From assembly GCA_036939355.1 (NCBI GenBank), contig JALLAP010001067.1:1-13653 (forward strand): DNA of 13,653 nucleotides. The letters run 5' to 3'. The stretch is from Thalassiosira profunda. Its lineage: Eukaryota > Bacillariophyta > Thalassiosirophyceae > Thalassiosirales > Thalassiosiraceae. Every line of letters begins with the position of its first letter. Position 1 is the stretch's first letter. Below, piece by piece: positions 6,884 to 13,653 of the stretch. The position numbers and the translations under genes were made by a program. The notes under the pieces were generated by a model that ran no database searches, was not told the DNA's origin, and saw only the letters and a list, made by a program, of their open reading frames with translations.

Positions 6884-9800
6884 GAGTGCATTGAGCCCAC
6901 CAAAAGGGTTCAAAGAGGCATTGCGAGAAAGTTCATTCACGAGTCTACGTCATTGTGACTTAGGCTCAACATCACCGTCTTCGAGATTTGTCTTTATTTC
7001 GAAGAAGCTCAAGCACATCTTTGGCCCGTCCGCCAAGGACGCGAAGGGGCTGGAGGCGACCCATCGCTCGGTGGGAGCTACAAGCCCGCCCAATCGCAAT
7101 GGCGGCGCGCACGCTTGCCCGCGGCGGCACAGCGATGGCCCACGTCCACGGGAGGGCCCCGGGGAATCGTCGTCCACCCGGCCGACGCTCGTGCCCTCAG
7201 TGATTAGCTGCGTCGGACCCCCGCCGGACATCCCGGCGGGTGGACTGGACCCCTCAGCGCACTCCCGTCGACGCGCTTCCACCTCCAGCTCGGCAGAGCC
7301 AGCCACGGCCGCCAGCTATCATGCTATCTCAGCTACGAATGTCCAGGGATCTCTCAAGCCCTCGGGCAAATGCCCCTTCCTCCACGGCACCGTCTACGCG
7401 GATCCCTACCCGGGCTACGCCCACGGCAATCCCAAGAGGGGCATATGCCCCCGCGGCTGCCGGCCGCAGCTCACGTCCGACGTCACAGCAATGGAAGGGC
7501 CAAAGGAGACGTTGGTGCGCGAGGCGATGGAGTACGTCGAGCTGTACTACCACGAGAGAGGGGAGGAGATGCACGGGGAGGAGGGCTTCGTGACCAAAGC
7601 AGCGCGGATCCGCGACATCAAACGATCCGTCGATGCCACGGGCACGTACGAACAGACCTTCGACGAGATCCAGCACGGGGCGAGGGTGGCGTGGCGGAAC
7701 GCTCCCAAGTGCAGCAACCGGAAGCACTGGCAGCAGCTCAAGCTGCTGGATTGCAGGAAGGTGGCCACGAACAAGGGCATGTACGATTCTTGCATCCAGC
7801 ATTTGACCAAGGCGGTGAGTGGAACCAGAGATGCACTGATATACACATTATGCGCACATCAAATGTTAGTGCTGTCGCTCACGTTGTTATCTACCATACT
7901 GCTGCAGATGGCATGCGGATCGTCGGAAGCGTACATCACCGTCTTCAGGCCCGCCACACCGGGAGACACACTGGACGGGCCTCACTTGTGGAACGACCAG
8001 CTGCTGCAGTATGCGGCCTACAGGAACGAAGATGGCAGCGTAATGGGCGATCCGAAGAACGTGAGTTGAGCTGGAGTCGGCGCACTGATCACCTCTCAGA
8101 TAGACCGCATATCTCTGACTTATTCCTCATTGCTCTCCCAGCTCATGTTCACGGAGATGATCAAGGAGCGGTTTGGCTGGGACGGTCCTCCGGACGGGAA
8201 GAAGGGGCCGTACGACTATCTGCCGCTCGTGATCCAGGCGGACCCGAACAAGCCTCCGGAGCTGTTCGACGTGCCTCTGGAGTGTGCGCCTCCCGTGCAC
8301 ATTCACCACCCGCGATACCCTGAGCTGTCGTCTCTCTCCATGCAGTGGTACCCTATCCCAGCTGTTTGCGCTCTCGACATGGTCATCGGAGGCCTTCGGT
8401 ACACAGCAGTCCCGTTTAATGGTTGGTACGCCAACACCGAGGTGCTGCGCGACCTGACGGACGAGGGGAGATACAACATGCTTAAGCCCGTGGGGACCGC
8501 GCTCGGTATCGATGTAAACGAAAAGCCAGGCGAGGCACCTTTGTGGAAGGATGAAGTCATGCACATCTTGTCGAGTGCAGTGTACCACAGCTTCCGGGCT
8601 AGCAAGATCGCTATGATAGATCATCACACTCTCACGGAAGGGTTCTGGAACTGGTATCAAGACGAGATGAAGACGAGGAAGTACTGCCCAGCCAATTGGA
8701 AGTGGATAATCCCTCCAATGTCGTCATCGTTGAGTCAGGCCTATTTGGGCCTCAACAAGGCGCAAGAATACACCATCAATCCGGCATACGTGTATGGGAG
8801 AAGCGCCTTCCAGCTCGAAAAGAGCTACTTTGGACAGCGAGACACCAGCAAAGCGACAGACATGTTCGTCAGGGCGGTTTACATTGCCATGTTGTTGAAG
8901 AAGTGCGTCAAGAAAATGCGAGAACACAAGCATCCCGTGTTGATCATCTACGCCAGCGTTACTGGCAATGCGGGTAAGTCCATGCGTGTGTGGTTAATCT
9001 GCTACCCGACCGCTTCACTGACTTGACTTGTTGCGCAGCCAAGTACGCGTCTGACTTGGGGGCCCTACTTCGCTCAGTTTCGAACGTGTCTTTCTTCGAT
9101 GCATGCAGAGGCGACGCGTTGGGTATGGACAGAGTCCTGCAGTCGCTGGAAGCTGCCACGTTGACGATATTCGTATCGTCGACGCAAGGAAATGGAGAGT
9201 TGCCATCGCAGTCCCAAGGGTTCTTTTCCCTCTTATTTGACAAACATGGCAGCACTGTAGCTGGAAAGCAGTGCGCGGTGCTTGGATTCGGGAGCTCCGC
9301 GTATCCCATCTTTTGCGGTGCCGCACAGGTGCTTTCAAAGAAGCTGGCGGAAGCTGGCGCAAGAGAAATCATCCGTCGTGGAGAATGCGACTCTGTGAAG
9401 GGGGAGGTTTTGACCTTCCAAGATTGGACGACGAAGCTCGTCGCAAAGATGTCGCGCCTGAACTCTGCCAGTCGCCTCTGGTCCAAGCTGCTTGATAACA
9501 TGAAGGAAAGCGCCGCGTCTAGTCTAGCGAGAAGGAAGGCCATGTTGAGCTCCGTGGAAGTGGAGGTGTTCAATGCCACTGATGTCAAGAAAGCTGCGGC
9601 AGAGTCCTTCATGTCTGCAAGGAGAGGTAGCTTGGGCAGCGCCATGTCAAGAAGTAGGCGGAGGTCGTCAATGGGTTCGGGAAGGAGGTTGTCACTGGGT
9701 TCGGCGACATCTGAGGATGAGGAGGCAGCACAGAGCAGGCGCCTCACGAAAATCATCCTTAGCTCTGGCATCAACGACGCTGAGAGCAAGTATCTAGAGG

Positions 9801-11361
9801 GCGAAGTCAAAAGCCGCGAAGACCTCATATCCTACGCCCCACTCGAAGGAGAAGGCGAGTCCGTATCCAGGAAAACTTCGTTGATCAAGATAGACTTACA
9901 GTCATGCGGCAGTGAGTTGTGTGCGCTTTGATCATATTCATCTTCTTGCCACACCTCTCACAAGCGATTTCCACGTCTCGTACAGACCCCCCGTATCAAC
10001 CTGGCGATCATATACGCGTGTTTCCACGGAATGTCATCAGCCTCGAGGAACTTCAATCGTTTGTGGGTCATCTTGGCGAGAGGGTTGAGCTCGACGACCA
10101 CATATGGGTGTCGTTCGACAACCAAGACGTTGGGAGATCAGAGCTCGCTGTATCGCTGCCCCTCCTCAGTGAGAGCATTGGTCGTTTGATGCCCGTCGAA
10201 TTCTTCTTTGGGGATGTAGTCGCTCTGAGAGCACCGGTGCCGATGCAAGCTTGTGCCGACCTTTCAGATCTTGCTACCGGCTCCAAGGACAAAGCTTTGC
10301 TGAAGGATATCGGTCAGAACAAGAAACGATATGACGACATGAAAAGCCTCTCCGGAATGAAATGGCTCGATCTCTTCAAGACATTTCCCTCCCTCTCGAA
10401 GCAGGTCGACCTTGCCTTCCTACTTTGCAACATGAAAATGAATCACCCCAGATCGTACTCGATCGCAAGTTGCAAGGGCGTCGTTGGACACGAGCTTCAC
10501 ATTGTTGTTGGGCGCAACATCTTTTCTAGGGGAGGATCGAAATTGGAAGCTGGGGTCAGCTCGAGTTACCTGACTTCTGTGGAACATGGAGAAGACATTC
10601 GCTTTGAGATCGAATCAGCACCATCTTTCCATCATCCGCTAGATCCTACGAGCCCAATTGTCTTCATCTGCACAGGAACTGGAATCGCCCCAATTCGCGG
10701 GTTGCTCCAGCAGCGCTCGTACCTCCAGCAGCGCTGTGAGAGGCTCGGCCCCGCGTACCTCATCTTTGGCCAACGGTGCTCATCTGAGGGCTTGTTCGAG
10801 GCGGAGATCAACGAGTTCAAGAAAACAGGCGTGTTATCCAAGGTGTTTATGTGCTACTCTCGAGAGATGGGCGAGAAGAAAGAATACACAACGGACAAGC
10901 TGCGCTCGAAGAGAGTCCGCAAATTCCTCAGCCCAATCCTGGCCGAGTCAAACAGCACCCACATCTTCATTTGTGGCAGTGCCAACATGGCAGAAGATGC
11001 CAAGGATGAGATACGCCAAATGTGCCCTCAGGACTGCTTCGACTCGATCGTCCGCGACGGTAGGATTCACAGCGATGTGTTTGGGGCCCTTTCACCCCAG
11101 AAAATGCCGAAGAAACGACAACAATCGTACACCATCGGAGACGACATCGACGACGTTGAGGCTGCGCTGAACGAGATGTGGCAGTCGGAACAAAAAATGG
11201 AGTTGCCAGCGCCAGGTTCTGAGCCCAGGCGCAGCTCGAGCATGAATCTTGCTTTCGCAGAAGGCGGCCATTTTTCCATTCTTCAACAGATGTTGGAAAT
11301 GGAGAATCTTGAAAGCAGCGAACACTCGAGGAGCTTGACAAGCGGGCTTGTCAACAGTTAA
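6873..11361 (+). CDS. NOS: Nitric oxide synthase copy 2: oxygenase, FMN, FAD and NADPH domains (5' end uncertain)
   Basis: Exons: 6873-7814, 7908-8060, 8142-8973, 9039-9911, 9986-11361; 1391 residues from the 6873 ATG. Oxygenase: CPRGC (192-196), heme Cys280, arginine-binding Glu465, Trp551/Trp553 at the pterin site. The putative calmodulin helix is at 606-628. The FMN domain begins near 635; its final strands follow the hydrophobic segment directly, without the autoinhibitory insert of eNOS/nNOS. An Arg/Ser linker (837-861) has RRGS, RRRSS and RRLS. FAD: YQPGDH and RSYSIAS (1089). NADPH: GTGIAP (1164), YLIFGQR, CYSRE, FICGS. Phe1299 matches the FAD-shielding Phe; a tail of about 90 residues includes RRSSS (1348). 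The start is unsure: no ATG matches that of copy 1; 6873 overlaps the DPH6 tail's last codons, and the next in-frame ATG (7491) would lose the zinc motif. Exon 5 could also begin at 9965, adding seven residues. Confidence 0.88.
6884..6995 (+). promoter_or_regulatory. Shortened leader before NOS copy 2
   Basis: These 112 bp lie between the stop of the second DPH6 tail and the first NOS sequence shared with copy 1 (ATTTCGAAGAAG at 6996). They match the DPH6 3' UTR part of unit 1 but lack about 429 bp that hold the copy 1 promoter and ATG. The NOS frame stays open through the whole stretch back to an ATG at 6873, so an unusual N-terminal extension could be translated. If this DNA is correctly assembled, any promoter for copy 2 must lie inside NOS copy 1 or this short leader. 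Confidence 0.5.
7815..7907 (+). other. NOS copy 2 intron 1, a multiple of three without a stop
   Basis: The GT-AG boundaries (GGCG|GTGAGT and CTGCTGCAG|ATGGC) match those of copy 1 intron 1 (5048-5134). The intron is 93 bp and reads through in frame, so retention would insert 31 residues between the heme-Cys region and the next oxygenase block. The copy 1 intron has an in-frame stop. Confidence 0.85.
8718..8984 (+). repeat. 267-bp tract identical to 5938-6204
   Basis: This is the copy 2 partner of the perfectly identical island. It covers the codons from SSSLSQAYLG through the putative calmodulin-binding helix and the start of the FMN domain to just inside intron 3. Sequence on either side is diverged between the two copies. 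Confidence 0.9.
9912..9985 (+). other. NOS copy 2 intron 4 with two possible acceptors
   Basis: The donor is CGGCA|GTGAGT. Two in-phase acceptors are available: CACAAG ending at 9964 (53-bp intron) and GTACAG ending at 9985 (74-bp intron). The second gives a compact SCGN-PPYQPGDH join and a length like the other introns; the first adds TISTSRT. Both keep the FAD-domain frame, so alternative splicing of seven residues is possible. Confidence 0.7.
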
Positions 11362-11362
11362 G

Positions 11363-13653
11363 TTAGGGACCCCTGTTTGCCACTACGAATCCGCTATTTG
11401 GACTGCGCCTCTGTGGCGTGTGTTCCATCCTCTCGTATGACTGCAGTCGCTCGTTCATTATTCCATTCACTCCATCCCAAAGCACGTTCCTTAACCTCTC
11501 AGTCTCTGACCTCAACTGCGAATCGTTCCTTCCTGCGTTGTGCAAGGCATTGTACGCCAACGAGTTCAACAGGACAAGGTCGATGGCCTCAATGAGGTGC
11601 AAGCCATTCCACATATTCCACGTCCTCAATACCTCGTCGTTGCCGGGCAAGTTCCCGTCCGACAACCGCATCGTCAGGTGTGGATACTTGAGCGCGTCCT
11701 CGCTTTTGGACAGTGACGAAACAATGGCGTGAAAGCACAGAGGATGCCTAATCGCAGAGCTGTAGGCTGGCAGCCCCATCATAAACAGATGGCTTTCGTC
11801 GACCGGTTCCAGGAACCGGTAGGAGATTGGGCTTTGCAGGAGGGTGCGGAAGATCAGCAGAAGGCTTGGGAACAAATCCTGCGTTCCCCAGAACCTGTCA
11901 CCTCGGTGCGCCTGTTTGGGCAAACTGCCTCCCTTTGAGATGTGATCTGCAAGGCACTCTAATTCACGAGCGTCTGCACTCTGGAGTGCCTTCCACTGCT
12001 GATTTTGGCCAGCCGATCCGCCCCCGTGACAACTTTGTTCCAGCGAGTCTGCAGAAAACGAGTGGTTGCTCGACCCTCCGAAGAAGCCACTGCCTCCCAA
12101 GAAATTGGCCAAATCATCCGATTTGTTCCCTCCATTGTCCGAGTCGGAGTCATTGCACATTTGGCACTTGGCGGCAAATGCTTCGTTGAGGAACGTGCAT
12201 TGCTGGCACCTCCATTGCGACCCTCCTTCACCTGCCGTTGTCGTGGTTGCATTGTCAGAGGCAGCAGCTGTTTCTTTTTCTTTAGCGGCGGCTGCTGCTG
12301 CTGTGGCGAGCTGCAGCTGTTTGTGCAACGCCGACTGGCCGAATTCATATTCTTCAGTCAGGAGGGGCGAGGCAGGTGGCAGTGGCGACAGGCTGCCACT
12401 CCTCCTCGTCTGTGGCGTTTCTGTGGTCTTCTCTTCTGTTTTGGTTGTCACAGCTGGAGTGTTAGCTGCAGGTTTGCGTTCAGCCTTGACGACCGCTTTG
12501 TCACTCTCGTCCTCCTCGTCGGAAGAACTATCGAGGCAGATTATCTCCGGCTCCGCTTTGGCCTTGGGCGTCGCCACGGGCTTCTTCTTTTCCTCATCTC
12601 CACCACCAAAGAATTGCAGCGCAAAGTCTTGCGATGGGCTGCTCTGTCTCGACCTCTTGAGGTTGCCCACGTCCCCGTCGCTTTTGCGTTTGCTCGGACG
12701 TGTCGGGGAAGGCCTGGCAACAGGCCGCGTCGTGAAAGAGCTGCTATGAGTATCAGGGGCTTTCGGCACAATCACCTTGACATCGTCCTCCTCATCGCTG
12801 CTATCTGCCAAACAGATGACGTCGTCCTCCTCTGGGTCGTACGTCGCCATCTGCTTCAAACAACTCTCCAGTCTGTGGAAGAAGGGCAGATACGGATGCG
12901 CCGTGCTTTGTTCCTGGTACGCCGCCGGGACGTCTTTCTTCAGACGATCGTGAGCCTGCCCCGCTATTGGCCTGAGCATCGACATCAACCTCTTGGTAGT
13001 GTCTAGTTCCTTGTCCAACGCCTTGACATGGCGCATCACCTCCTCGAGATCGTTGCAGATGCTGCCCGCTCCCCCATTCTTGCTCAGCCACTTCCGCAAT
13101 CCCCATGACTCGTTCTCCCTCATGCCCCCCAAGAAGGCGTTCTTGACGTGCTCGCACCCCTGGGGGATGCACGCCTGCGATTCCCTCACCAGCTGCTCCA
13201 AGTTTTGCTTGGCCGGGGTTAAGTGTTCCCTGGCCATGATCGCCTCGTTGTGTCGCTCGAACCTCCGGGGCAGCGGCGCGACGTAGGTCGTGTGAAACTG
13301 CCTCGGCGTCATCCCCATCGCGCCCCTGGATCGTCCGTGGGAGCGGGACCGACTGCGCTGGGCGAGATGCAGCCCCTGGCGCAGCTCCTGCTGGCAATTT
13401 ACCAAGAAGTCCACGCACGGCAGGAAGCGGGTGATGACGTCGTCGGTCTTGGTGCGAACGTGGCGCACCACCGCATTTCCGGATAGCGGCTCCAACGACA
13501 CTGCGCTGACAGTGAGGGTTATCTCCTCCAGCAGGGGATCGATCTGCACCGAGGGGAGGGAGGAGTGATCTTCCCGGCTGGGCAGGTGATTCGATGATGT
13601 TGAGGCAATGGCTCTCCCCCTTGATTTCACAGCGCGGCTTCTGGACCTCCCGG
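11363..13653 (-). CDS. SUMO-interacting, RanBP2 zinc-finger and bromodomain protein (N-terminus beyond window)
   Basis: This frame is open from the right edge to a TAA at 11365-11363, with no introns seen. The start lies outside: the codon at 13630 is GTG, and codons upstream remain open (RSRSRA). Numbering from 13630: an unrecognised, probably helical region to about 260; SIM-like VICLADSSDEEDD (271-283); a basic KRK stretch near 313; a second SIM-like IICLDSSSDEEDESD (363-377); an Ala/Thr-rich linker; a RanBP2-type zinc finger with Trp473, Cys475, Cys478, Asn482, Cys489, Cys492; and a bromodomain-like fold at 590-735 with FLEPVD, GLPAYSSAIRHPL and the acetyl-lysine-binding Asn694 in LAYNA. 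It probably acts in the nucleus, reading acetylated chromatin and SUMO. The bromodomain call is mine by pattern; the usual WPF is YRF and the region between the ZA loop and helix C is long. Confidence 0.8.
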   Translation of the reverse strand, partial: GRSRSRAVKSRGRAIASTSSNHLPSREDHSSLPSVQIDPLLEEITLTVSAVSLEPLSGNAVVRHVRTKTDDVITRFLPCVDFLVNCQQELRQGLHLAQRSRSRSHGRSRGAMGMTPRQFHTTYVAPLPRRFERHNEAIMAREHLTPAKQNLEQLVRESQACIPQGCEHVKNAFLGGMRENESWGLRKWLSKNGGAGSICNDLEEVMRHVKALDKELDTTKRLMSMLRPIAGQAHDRLKKDVPAAYQEQSTAHPYLPFFHRLESCLKQMATYDPEEDDVICLADSSDEEDDVKVIVPKAPDTHSSSFTTRPVARPSPTRPSKRKSDGDVGNLKRSRQSSPSQDFALQFFGGGDEEKKKPVATPKAKAEPEIICLDSSSDEEDESDKAVVKAERKPAANTPAVTTKTEEKTTETPQTRRSGSLSPLPPASPLLTEEYEFGQSALHKQLQLATAAAAAAKEKETAAASDNATTTTAGEGGSQWRCQQCTFLNEAFAAKCQMCNDSDSDNGGNKSDDLANFLGGSGFFGGSSNHSFSADSLEQSCHGGGSAGQNQQWKALQSADARELECLADHISKGGSLPKQAHRGDRFWGTQDLFPSLLLIFRTLLQSPISYRFLEPVDESHLFMMGLPAYSSAIRHPLCFHAIVSSLSKSEDALKYPHLTMRLSDGNLPGNDEVLRTWNMWNGLHLIEAIDLVLLNSLAYNALHNAGRNDSQLRSETERLRNVLWDGVNGIMNERLQSYERMEHTPQRRSPNSGFVVANRGP

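Larger units (their letters stand above)
6815..9592 (+). repeat. Duplicated segment, unit 2 (DPH6 tail, shortened intergenic region, NOS 5' part)
   Basis: This is the second copy of 3640-6814. Its first 69 bp repeat the end of DPH6 with one amino-acid change (Asp to Glu) and a TGA in place of TAG. About 112 bp of intergenic DNA follow, then NOS sequence from ISKKLKHIFG onward. From 9593 the NOS gene continues into sequence with no counterpart in unit 1. Confidence 0.93.

Noticed and set aside
949..11361. DPH6 and NOS as a functional operon-like pair
   Set aside because: NOS copy 1 has its own spacer of 541 bp, and nothing known links diphthamide synthesis to NO synthesis. Neighbourhood in a compact eukaryotic genome is enough to explain it.
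12005..13006. 333-codon plus-strand frame
   Set aside because: It is the antisense shadow of the bromodomain/SIM gene; the minus strand has clear motifs (zinc finger, SIMs).
1..13653. CRISPR arrays, tRNA or rRNA genes, integrases
   Set aside because: No regularly spaced repeats, tRNA-like or rRNA sequence, or recombinase motifs were seen on either strand by eye.

Overview
This is nuclear DNA from a eukaryotic microbe, most likely an alga with a red-type secondary plastid (stramenopile-like; a cryptophyte or haptophyte is not excluded). The evidence is: short GT-AG introns of about 65-103 bp; eukaryotic genes (DPH6, nitric oxide synthase, a bromodomain/SIM protein); and a CreA-like protein with an ER signal peptide, a phenylalanine at the predicted cleavage site, a transit stretch and a twin-arginine thylakoid-lumen signal. 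The genus cannot be named from the sequence.

Layout. (1) 1-725, minus strand: two exons of a plastid-targeted CreA-family protein, cut by the left edge. (2) 726-948: a compact divergent intergenic region with a telomere-like repeat and a small hairpin. (3) 949-3708, plus: intronless DPH6 (diphthine-ammonia ligase) with RidA-like domains. (4) 4250-6883, plus: a nitric oxide synthase (NOS) copy with oxygenase and FMN domains only, running in frame into a second copy of the last 22 codons of DPH6; an N at 6815 sits exactly on the join. (5) 6873-11361, plus: a second NOS copy with oxygenase, FMN, FAD and NADPH domains but without the 5' region and ATG of copy 1. (6) 11363-13653, minus: a protein with two SUMO-interacting motifs, a RanBP2-type zinc finger and a C-terminal bromodomain, open at the right edge. 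Its stop codon is one base from the NOS stop.

The dominant structural feature is a direct duplication of about 3 kb (3640-6814 and 6815-9592) covering the DPH6 3' end, the intergenic region and the NOS 5' portion. It is either a real tandem duplication through GCTG microhomology, leaving an 'oxyFMN' half-NOS, or (which I favour) two diverged haplotypes or homeologues wrongly joined at the N. The supporting signs are conserved exons beside diverged introns, a DPH6 tail that still behaves like coding sequence, and the position of the N.

The genes do not form an obvious pathway: plastid lumen protein, eEF2 modification, NO synthesis and chromatin/SUMO reading. The NOS is the most interesting biologically: no FMN-domain autoinhibitory insert, a shortened zinc motif (CxxxC), an Arg/Ser phosphosite-like linker and a long C-terminal tail.
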